Made by a program: the position numbers and the translations under genes
Shown here: positions 1-5,258 of the stretch, piece after piece
Layout: each line of letters starts with the position of its first letter
Numbering within the stretch: position 1 is the first letter of the stretch
Source of the DNA: Giesbergeria sp.
GTDB lineage: Bacteria; Pseudomonadota; Gammaproteobacteria; Burkholderiales; Burkholderiaceae_C
Assembly (NCBI GenBank): GCA_017987055.1
Contig: JAGNUJ010000072.1
Location: 1-7,651 of the forward strand
Direction of reading: 5' to 3'
DNA length: 7,651 bases
Notes under the pieces: model-generated
The model's input: only the letters and a program-made list of their open reading frames with translations
Database searches by the model: none
What the model was told of the DNA's origin: nothing

Positions 1-47
1 AACCACTCGTGTACGACCTCAGCGGGTTTGGCGCTGAAAGTTTTCAT
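1..47 (-). CDS. rplM: 50S ribosomal protein L13, N-terminal fragment (cut by window edge)
   Basis: Only the first 15 codons are present, reading MKTFSAKPAEVVHEW on the minus strand; the gene continues past base 1. This matches the N-terminus of bacterial L13 (E. coli L13 begins MKTFTAKPETV), a primary binder of 23S rRNA that assembles early into the large subunit. In most proteobacteria rplM is followed by rpsI (S9), which would lie outside the window. The ATG at 45-47 is preceded by only a weak purine-rich Shine-Dalgarno (AAAGAG, ending about 7 nt before the ATG). Upstream lie a long structured leader and a promoter, listed separately. The fragment is short, but the match at the very start of the protein together with the promoter/leader context makes the call fairly secure. 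Confidence 0.85.
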   Translation of the reverse strand, partial: MKTFSAKPAEVVHEW

Positions 48-212
48 GAGTTTTCTCTTTCGAGGGTTCGACCAGCCAGAAGGGGCTAGCATCCTTGGAG
101 CTCTTTTCCACGGTCGGCGTTTCTCTTTGATGGAAACCTCTTAGGTGGTAATTGCACATCTATCTTTCGATAGACACACACTTCGCCGCGGAGCTGCGCA
201 AGCGCTGCGAAG
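48..212 (-). promoter_or_regulatory. rplM: structured 5' leader of rplM (candidate r-protein regulatory region)
   Basis: About 165 nt separate the predicted transcription start (near 212) from the rplM ATG, with no gene inside. Read as minus-strand RNA, three structures can be drawn by eye. First, a stem at the 5' end pairs CUUCGC (212-207) with GCGAAG (186-181). Second, a 6-bp hairpin UCUAUC-GAAA-GAUAGA (174-159) has a GNRA tetraloop. Third, a possible three-way junction has CGACC (116-112) pairing GGUCG (73-69), enclosing hairpins UGGA/UCCA (110-107 with 99-96) and AGCC/GGCU (87-84 with 77-74). The junction lies just upstream of the weak Shine-Dalgarno. E. coli L13 is known to repress its own rplM-rpsI mRNA, so a regulatory leader is plausible; that this one binds L13 is inference. 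Confidence 0.45.
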
Positions 213-218
213 CCTGCG

Positions 219-248
219 ATTATACAAAGACTTCTCCTTTTGATGCCA
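219..248 (-). promoter_or_regulatory. predicted sigma-70 promoter of rplM
   Basis: A perfect -10 hexamer TATAAT lies on the minus strand at 224-219. The best -35 at 18-bp spacing is TGGCAT (248-243), a poor match to TTGACA. The predicted start is near 212, which would place the base of the leader's first stem at the very 5' end of the transcript. The -10 is convincing and the -35 is weak. Confidence 0.5.
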
Positions 249-306
249 GCGCTAACCAAAGCAGCGATGGGCGATTTGTGAGCGCTGCCAGTGTTATAAA
301 AAAATG

Positions 307-382
307 AGCTAGTAGCGCACGTATTCATTGGTTTTCAGCATTAAAAGATGCTGAAAAGCTTTAAAAACGTGCGCTAGCAGCT
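307..382 (-). terminator. nested inverted repeat with T-tract; likely terminator and repeat copy 1
   Basis: The outer arms AGCTAGTAGCGCACGT (307-322) and ACGTGCGCTAGCAGCT (367-382) pair with 14 of 16 positions complementary. Inside them a second, perfect 10-bp stem, TTTTCAGCAT (332-341) with ATGCTGAAAA (348-357), is closed by a 6-nt loop. In the minus-strand direction the outer stem is followed by TCATTTTTTT, as expected of an intrinsic terminator for the upstream TtrA-like remnant, and it would insulate the rplM promoter. Its core resembles the repeats at 1341-1383 and 3259-3300, and I recall such TAGC-rich elements as frequent in Comamonadaceae intergenic DNA. Confidence 0.6.
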
Positions 383-392
383 ATCTATTTAA

Positions 393-1301
393 TTAAACCC
401 GCTCGATGCGCGCTGGCAAGCCTTGGCGCACCACCGCGCCCGAAACCCAATCAATCCACACGTTGCGTTGGTCTGGCGCGCGCGAAGGGTCGGCAAAACC
501 CAAGTCGTTGAGGTTGACGCCGTTGGCGTGCTGCGGGTTGTTCGGCAGCACTTTGCCGTCCACCGTGTGCGCACGCGCGCCCAACTCGGTGTGGCCGTAG
601 CCGTATTCCACCGCCAGCGCGCCAGAGATGACGCCGTCACGCACCAAGGCCGTGGCCAGCATGCTGCTGCCGGGGGTGGTGATGCGCACGGTGTCGCCGT
701 TTTTCACGCCCAGACGCGCCGCATCTTCGCGGTTGACCGACACCGGGTTGTGCGGGTGGACTTGGCGCAGGCGCGCTACGCCAATCGACATCGAACTCAT
801 CAGATTGGATTTGTACGAGGTCATCAGCATCGGCCACTGGTCTTCGGGGAAATGTTCGCGCATCGCGCTGCCGTCGGCCAAGCGGGTGGGGAAATACGTC
901 GGGCAGCCGCTCAGGCGCTCGCCAGTCATGGAGTGGCGCATTTTGGCCACATCTTCCATCCACACCTGCAGCGCCGGCGCGTGCGCTTTGCGGATGTGCT
1001 GGCCCTTCCACGCCGCCTCAATCTTGTCAAAGCGGCCGCCGCGCGTCATCAGCATCGCCACTTGGCGCCACTCATCGTCTTTGAGCTGCGCCTGCAGCAG
1101 CGGCTGGTAGCGGTCCACGCCGGTGACCAGCATGTCGTCGTCGCTGGCCGGCGGCACGGCTTTGCCACCGGCAAACGCCATGTTGGCCAGGCCGCGCAGA
1201 AAGAAGTCTTCCGCCGTTTTGAGGGCGCAGGGGTTGCCCTCGGCATCCTGCATGCCGTGGTCGCCAAAGCCGGGCAGCGCAATGGAGCACGGCATCGCCA
1301 T
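393..1301 (-). pseudogene. C-terminal remnant of a TtrA-like molybdopterin oxidoreductase
   Basis: An open frame of about 302 codons resembles the last third of large molybdopterin-bis-MGD oxidoreductases, closest in my judgement to tetrathionate reductase subunit TtrA. The C-terminal molydopterin-dinucleotide-binding domain is recognisable: HPHNPVSVNREDAARLGVKNGD-type text, followed by TPG, LVRDGVISGALAVEYGYGH and GARAH, and the end NVWIDWVSGAVVRQGLPAR. Intact TtrA proteins are roughly 1,000 residues. The Tat signal, the iron-sulphur Cys cluster and the first MGD-binding domains are all missing. The open frame extends upstream to 1331 only by reading through a terminator hairpin. The first ATG outside the hairpin (1301) follows a T-tract and has no Shine-Dalgarno. 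There is no internal stop, so the loss may be recent or the frame selectively neutral. A relative such as another sulphur- or selenium-oxyanion reductase is possible. Confidence 0.65.
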
Positions 1302-1302
1302 A

Positions 1303-1342
1303 AAAAAATCCCTATGCCACAGATATGGCATAGGGATTTTTT
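1303..1342. terminator. perfect 17-bp inverted repeat, bidirectional-type terminator
   Basis: AAAAAATCCCTATGCCA (1303-1319) and TGGCATAGGGATTTTTT (1326-1342) are perfect complements around the 6-nt loop CAGATA. The core stem carries A-runs on one side and T-runs on the other, so it can act as an intrinsic terminator in both directions. It lies about 54 nt past the stop codon of the acyl-CoA dehydrogenase gene, which it probably terminates. Its far edge touches the first recognisable codons of the TtrA-like fragment. Confidence 0.8.
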
Positions 1343-1383
1343 GGCTTCCAGCGCTTATTCAGCAAGGATTTGCAGCTATTTAA
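1341..1383. repeat. small intergenic repeat, copy 2
   Basis: On the minus strand this reads TTAAATAGCTGCAAATCC, then GCTGAATAAGCGCTGGAAGCCAA. It shares TTAA(A)TAGCT at one end and GCTGGA(A/G)GCCAA at the other with the element at 3259-3300, and TAGCTGC with the element at 307-382. It lies between the acyl-CoA dehydrogenase stop and the bidirectional hairpin, which it abuts. No open reading frame or transposase is associated with it. Confidence 0.45.
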
Positions 1384-1395
1384 TCTATAGCAAAA

Positions 1396-2526
1396 TCAAG
1401 CCAGTGCGCGCTGGATGATGATTTTTTGCACGTCGCTGGTGCCTTCGTAGATTTGGCAGACGCGCACGTCGCGGTAAATGCGCTCGACCGGAAAGTCGTT
1501 CACCACGCCATAACCACCCAAGGTTTGGATGGCAGCGCTGCAGATTTTTTCTGCCACTTCGCTGGCGAACAGCTTGGCCATTGCCGCTTCTTTCAGGCAG
1601 GGGCGGCCCGCGTCGCGCAGCGCAGCAGCGTGCCAAATCAGCTGGCGCGCCGCTTCGAGTTGCGTCGCGCAGTCGGCCAGCCGAAAACCCACCGCTTGGT
1701 GGTTAAAAATGGCGGTGCCAAAGCTTTCGCGCTCTTTCGAGTACGCCAGCGCCACGTCAAACGCGCTGCGCGCCATGCCGACGCTTTGCGCCGCAATGCC
1801 AATGCGGCCGCCTTCCAGCGCACCGAGCGCAATTTTGTAGCCCTCGCCCTCGGCGCCAATCAGGTTTTCGGCGGGGATGCGGCAGTGGTCAAAATTGATT
1901 TGCGCCGTGTCGCTGCTGTGCTGGCCGAGTTTTTCTTCAATCCGCGCCACGACGTAGCCGGGATTGCTGGTCGGCACGATGAAAGCGCTCATGCCTTTTT
2001 TGCCGGCGCCTTTGTCGGTCACGGCAATCACGATGGCCACATCGCCGTTTTTGCCACTGGTAATGAACTGCTTAACGCCGTTGATAACGTATTCGTCGCC
2101 GTCTTTCACCGCCGTGGTGCGCAGCGCCGAGGCGTCCGAGCCAACGTGCGGCTCGGTCAGGCAAAAGGCGCCGAGCATTTGGCCCTGCGCCAACGGCGTC
2201 AGCCAGTCGCGCTTTTGCTGGGCGTTGCCGTAGCGCAGCAAGATGGCGTTGACCGGGCAGTTGGTCACGCTGATGGCGGTGCTGGTGCCACCGTCGCCGG
2301 CGGCAATTTCTTCCAACACCACTGCCAGCGAGAGGTAATCGAGCTGCGCACCGCCAAATTCTTCCGGCACACAAATGCCATAGGCACCCAGCGCGGCCAG
2401 GCCTTGGTGGACATCTTTGGGGAAGTGGTGCTCTTTGTCCCAGCGCGCGGCGTGCGGCCACAGCTCTTGCTGGGCAAAGTCGCGCACCGCGTCGCGGATC
2501 ATTTCTTGGTCTTGGGTCAGCAGCAT
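1396..2526 (-). CDS. acyl-CoA dehydrogenase, short-chain/branched-chain type
   Basis: This 376-residue flavoprotein has the normal acyl-CoA dehydrogenase length and architecture: an N-terminal helical domain (about 1-115), a middle beta domain with the FAD/substrate motif CLTEPHVGSD (122-131), and a C-terminal helical domain. The motif IYEGTSDVQK puts Glu361 at the catalytic-base position used by most acyl-CoA dehydrogenases, and the FAD-dimer text TLGGYGVVNDFPVERIYRD precedes it. It would form a trans-2-enoyl-CoA from a short or branched acyl-CoA, passing electrons to electron transfer flavoprotein. Butyryl-, isobutyryl- and 2-methylbutyryl-CoA are all possible substrates, and sequence alone does not decide. 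It starts 47 nt after the short-chain dehydrogenase ends. The chosen ATG gives the family-typical [18 protein letters not shown], although no clear Shine-Dalgarno precedes it. A strong hairpin follows. Confidence 0.9.
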   Translation of the reverse strand: MLLTQDQEMIRDAVRDFAQQELWPHAARWDKEHHFPKDVHQGLAALGAYGICVPEEFGGAQLDYLSLAVVLEEIAAGDGGTSTAISVTNCPVNAILLRYGNAQQKRDWLTPLAQGQMLGAFCLTEPHVGSDASALRTTAVKDGDEYVINGVKQFITSGKNGDVAIVIAVTDKGAGKKGMSAFIVPTSNPGYVVARIEEKLGQHSSDTAQINFDHCRIPAENLIGAEGEGYKIALGALEGGRIGIAAQSVGMARSAFDVALAYSKERESFGTAIFNHQAVGFRLADCATQLEAARQLIWHAAALRDAGRPCLKEAAMAKLFASEVAEKICSAAIQTLGGYGVVNDFPVERIYRDVRVCQIYEGTSDVQKIIIQRALA

Positions 2527-2573
2527 AGAGATTTATTTTTATAAAAAATGCAACGCGAACAAATAGCGACCGA

Positions 2574-3254
2574 TTACCAGTGGGTAGCGCGGCTGCCGTC
2601 GTGGTGCAACAACTGACCCCGGTCGGCCTCAGTCACACTGGCTAAGGTGGTGAGCATGCCGCGCACGCTTTGCTCGGCGGTCAACGGAGCATCGGCACCG
2701 CCCATCTCGGTTTGCACCCAGCCGGGGGCAATCGTCAGCAGCGTGGCACGCGGGTAATCGTGCTGCGCGGCGGCAACGGCCATGTTTAGCGCCGCCTTGC
2801 TGGTGCGGTACAGCCAGCCGTGGCTGTCGGTGACGCTGGCAATTTGCCCCATGCTAGAGGAGACGAAGGCGAACACGCCACCGGCCTCTTCCACCAACGG
2901 CGCCACTTGAGGAATCGCCTGCATCGCGCCGAGCACGTTGGTGTGCATGACGGCGTCAAAGTCTTGCTGCGTCGGCGGCATGGTCGCGCTCGGGTGGCGC
3001 GAGACGCCAGCGACGTACAGCCCGAGGTCGATTTTTTCGCCATCGAGCTGCCACGACAGGCTGCTGATGCTGGCCGGGTCGGCCACATCCACCGTCAACA
3101 CTTGGGCGCCCAGAGCTTGCAACTGCGCCCGCGCGGCATCGCTGCGCACCGTGGCAATCACGCGCGCGCCCGAAGCCAGCAACTGGCGCACGCATTCGAG
3201 GCCCAAGCCGCGCGAGGCGCCAATCACCAGCGCTACGGGAGTATTTTTATACAT
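2574..3254 (-). CDS. short-chain dehydrogenase/reductase, CsgA/C-factor-like
   Basis: The 226-residue single-domain Rossmann oxidoreductase has the NAD(P)-binding motif GASRGLG at 12-18, an Asn in TNVLG (106), the catalytic Ser in VSSSMG (about 133), and the YxxxK pair Tyr149/Lys153 in YRTSK. The PGWVQTEMGG segment (177-186) fits the C-factor/sniffer branch of SDRs. The usual NNAG motif is replaced by YVAGVS (80-85). The substrate is unknown; in this setting a hydroxyacyl or carbonyl compound from branched-chain breakdown is possible but unproven. I chose the ATG at 3254 because GGAGG lies 8 nt upstream; a TTG one codon earlier is also open. That ribosome binding site lies inside a small intergenic repeat. 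The gene follows the thiolase by 57 nt, so it may be cotranscribed with it. Confidence 0.85.
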   Translation of the reverse strand: MYKNTPVALVIGASRGLGLECVRQLLASGARVIATVRSDAARAQLQALGAQVLTVDVADPASISSLSWQLDGEKIDLGLYVAGVSRHPSATMPPTQQDFDAVMHTNVLGAMQAIPQVAPLVEEAGGVFAFVSSSMGQIASVTDSHGWLYRTSKAALNMAVAAAQHDYPRATLLTIAPGWVQTEMGGADAPLTAEQSVRGMLTTLASVTEADRGQLLHHDGSRATHW

Positions 3255-3258
3255 CAAA

Positions 3259-3300
3259 TTGGCCTCCAGCCCTTTAAATACGGGCGCTATTAGCTATTAA
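3259..3300. repeat. small intergenic repeat, copy 3 (carries the SDR ribosome binding site)
   Basis: On the minus strand the element reads TTAATAGCTAATAGCGCCCG, then TATTTAAAGGGCTGGAGGCCAA. It shares GCTGGA(A/G)GCCAA with the copy at 1341-1383 and TAGCGC(A/C)CGT with a TTTAAAG run with the copy at 307-382. GCCC/GGGC can form a small hairpin (3269-3284). The GGAGG inside it lies 8 nt before the ATG of the downstream short-chain dehydrogenase. Confidence 0.45.
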
Positions 3301-3311
3301 TTTAGTAGTTT

Positions 3312-4523
3312 TTAAACCAACTCAATCGCCATCGCCGTGGCCTCGCCGCCGCCGATGCACAGCGTGGCCAAGCCTTTTTTCAGGCCGCGCGCTTGCAGTG
3401 CGTACATCAAAGTCACCAAGATGCGCGCACCGCTGGCGCCAATCGGGTGGCCCAGCGCGCAGGCACCGCCGTTGACGTTGACTTTGTCGTGCGGCAGTTG
3501 CAGGTCGTGCATCAGCGCCATTGGCACCACGGCAAAGGCTTCGTTGATTTCCCACAGATCGACATCGGTGGCGTTCCAGCCGGCTTTGGCCAGCGCTTTT
3601 TGCGTTGCGCCCAGCGGGGCGGTGGCGAACCATTCGGGTTCTTGTGCGTGGGTGGCGTGGCTGACGATGCGCGCCAGCGGTTTGCAGCCGAGCTTGTTGG
3701 CAGTGGACTGGCGCATCAGCACCAGCGCCGCAGCGCCGTCGTTGATCGATGAGCTGGACGCCGCCGTGATGGTGCCGTCCTTTTTGAACGCGGCCTTGAG
3801 CGTGGGAATTTTGTCCAGCTTGACCTTGCCCGGGCCTTCGTCCATCGACACCAGCACTTCGCCGGCGCGGCTTTTCACGCTGACGGGAGCGATTTCAGCG
3901 GTGAAAGCACCGGCGGCAATCGCGGCCTTGGCGCGCTCGACGCTGGCGGTGGCAAACGCATCTTGCTGTGCGCGGGTGAAGCCGTATTTGGCGGCGCAGT
4001 CTTCGCCAAACGTGCCCATTGAGCGGCCAGGCTCGTAAGCGTCTTCGAGGCCGTCGAGCATCATGTGGTCAAAAATGCGGTCGTGGCCGATGCGGTAGCC
4101 GCCACGGCCTTTTTGCAGCAAATACGGCGCGCCGGTCATGCTTTCCATGCCGCCAGCGACCATCACGTCGTGCGTGCCGGCCAGCAACATGTCGTGCGCC
4201 ATCATCGCGGCCTTCATGCCAGAGCCACACATTTTCGACAGCGTCACCGCGCCGGCTTCTTTGGGCAGCCCGCCTTTGAAGGCGGCTTGGCGCGCCGGTG
4301 CTTGGCCTTGGCCAGCCATCAAACAGTTGCCAAACAGCACCTCGCCGACGGCATCAGCGCCGAACGTGCTGCCTTCTGCAGCGCGCGCCACGGCGGCTTT
4401 GATCGCTACGCCGCCCAAATCGTGCGCCGCTAGCGCCGAAAAATCGCCTTGGAATGCGCCCATCGGCGTGCGCGCGGCTCCGACGATGACGATAGGGTCG
4501 GCAAGGGTATTGGTAGTTGTCAT
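3312..4523 (-). CDS. acetyl-CoA acetyltransferase (thiolase II family)
   Basis: The 403-residue thiolase carries the full catalytic set: acylated nucleophile Cys99 in SKMCGSGMKA, NEAF (327-330), His359 in GGACALGHPIGASG, and the proton-shuttle Cys389 in CIGGGEATA. It condenses two acetyl-CoA or, in the catabolic direction, cleaves acetoacetyl-CoA with CoA. That is the natural last step of leucine breakdown after HMG-CoA lyase and acetoacetate activation. The open frame extends ten codons upstream, but the ATG at 4523 is preferred: GGAG lies 7 nt before it and the protein then begins MTTTNTLADPIVIVGAARTP, as thiolases do. It begins 30 nt after the carbonic anhydrase stop, which indicates one operon. 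A 3-ketoacyl-CoA thiolase of broader chain length cannot be excluded. Confidence 0.92.
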   Translation of the reverse strand: MTTTNTLADPIVIVGAARTPMGAFQGDFSALAAHDLGGVAIKAAVARAAEGSTFGADAVGEVLFGNCLMAGQGQAPARQAAFKGGLPKEAGAVTLSKMCGSGMKAAMMAHDMLLAGTHDVMVAGGMESMTGAPYLLQKGRGGYRIGHDRIFDHMMLDGLEDAYEPGRSMGTFGEDCAAKYGFTRAQQDAFATASVERAKAAIAAGAFTAEIAPVSVKSRAGEVLVSMDEGPGKVKLDKIPTLKAAFKKDGTITAASSSSINDGAAALVLMRQSTANKLGCKPLARIVSHATHAQEPEWFATAPLGATQKALAKAGWNATDVDLWEINEAFAVVPMALMHDLQLPHDKVNVNGGACALGHPIGASGARILVTLMYALQARGLKKGLATLCIGGGEATAMAIELV

Positions 4524-4553
4524 GGGGTATCTCCAATTCAAAGAGGAATGCAA

Positions 4554-5213
4554 TCAACGCTGCGCTGCGGCCACGCCGAGAACCGCTGCGTCGTAGATGT
4601 CGTACAGCCCAGTTTTGCTGCTGACCGACATATTGAGGTTTTTAATCAGCCCGTCTTTCAGGCCATAGCACCAGCCGTGTACGGTGACTTTTTCACCGCG
4701 CGTCCAAGCGTCTTGCATCACCGTGGTGTGCGCAATATTGAGCACCTGCTCAATCGCATTGAGTTCACACAGCACATCGTGGCGCCACTCAGGGGCAGTG
4801 GCCGCAATGACTTTGCGGTGCTTGTCGCGCACGTCTTTGACATGCTGAATCCAGTTGTCCGACAGGCCAACGCGGATGTCGTTCAGCGCCGCCAACACCC
4901 CGCCGCAGCCGTAGTGGCCAACGACCATCAGGTGCTGGATGTGCAGTTGATCGACGGCGTACTGAATGGTCGAAAGGCAATTGAGGTCGGTCGGAATCAC
5001 CACGTTAGCGACGTTACGGTGCACAAACACTTCGCCCGGCTCCAGCCCGGTGATTTGGTTGGCCGGCACGCGGCTGTCGGAGCAGCCAATCCACATATAG
5101 CGCGGATTTTGCTGCTCCATCAGCGAGGTAAAAAATCCCGGGCGCTCCCGCTCTACTTGCGCTGCCCACTTCCGGTTGTGGTCAAACAGCTCCTCAATCG
5201 ACGTCGCACCCAT
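4554..5213 (-). CDS. can: beta-class carbonic anhydrase
   Basis: The 219-residue protein interconverts CO2 and bicarbonate. The beta-class zinc site is complete: Cys44, Asp46 and Arg48 in CSDSR, then His100 and Cys103 in GHYGCGG. The HRNVAN (65-70) and GLEPGE segments are also typical, and length matches the E. coli Can type (about 220 residues). There is no signal peptide, so it is cytoplasmic. The start is supported by AAGGA six nt before the ATG. It lies between isovaleryl-CoA dehydrogenase and the thiolase. The product of LiuA, 3-methylcrotonyl-CoA, is carboxylated by a biotin enzyme using bicarbonate, so a dedicated bicarbonate supply is the likely reason for its place here (inference). 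A small hairpin plus T-run precedes it and may reduce its expression relative to liuA. Confidence 0.95.
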   Translation of the reverse strand: MGATSIEELFDHNRKWAAQVERERPGFFTSLMEQQNPRYMWIGCSDSRVPANQITGLEPGEVFVHRNVANVVIPTDLNCLSTIQYAVDQLHIQHLMVVGHYGCGGVLAALNDIRVGLSDNWIQHVKDVRDKHRKVIAATAPEWRHDVLCELNAIEQVLNIAHTTVMQDAWTRGEKVTVHGWCYGLKDGLIKNLNMSVSSKTGLYDIYDAAVLGVAAAQR

Positions 5214-5230
5214 GGGCGTTCCTTCTGTCT

Positions 5231-5258
5231 AAAAAAATATCAACTTGCTCAGCAAGTT
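5231..5258 (-). terminator. weak intrinsic terminator/attenuator at the liuA stop codon
   Basis: On the minus strand AACTTGC (5258-5252) pairs perfectly with GCAAGTT (5248-5242). The 3-nt loop TGA is the liuA stop codon itself. GATA and then seven T residues follow (5237-5231). The stem is only 7 bp and the T-run starts 4 nt late, so termination would be partial and could set the ratio of liuA to downstream can and thiolase transcripts. A ribosome terminating at the stop would cover the hairpin. Confidence 0.4.

Noticed and set aside
86..328. 80-codon minus-strand frame upstream of rplM
   Set aside because: It covers the rplM promoter, leader hairpins and part of the terminator repeat and resembles no protein; regulatory DNA explains it better.
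423..1418. Long plus-strand open frame (331 codons) opposite the TtrA-like remnant
   Set aside because: It is a mirror of the high-GC minus-strand gene, rich in His, Arg and Ala, without family motifs or a ribosome binding site.
1426..2544. Plus-strand open frame of 372 codons opposite the acyl-CoA dehydrogenase
   Set aside because: The minus-strand frame encodes a complete enzyme with catalytic residues; the antisense product has a biased composition and no recognisable domain.
4998..5025. ACGTTAGCGACGTTACGG inside can as a third LiuR operator
   Set aside because: It encodes the conserved HRNVANVV segment of carbonic anhydrase, lacks the palindrome centre TTACGTAA, and is not near a promoter.
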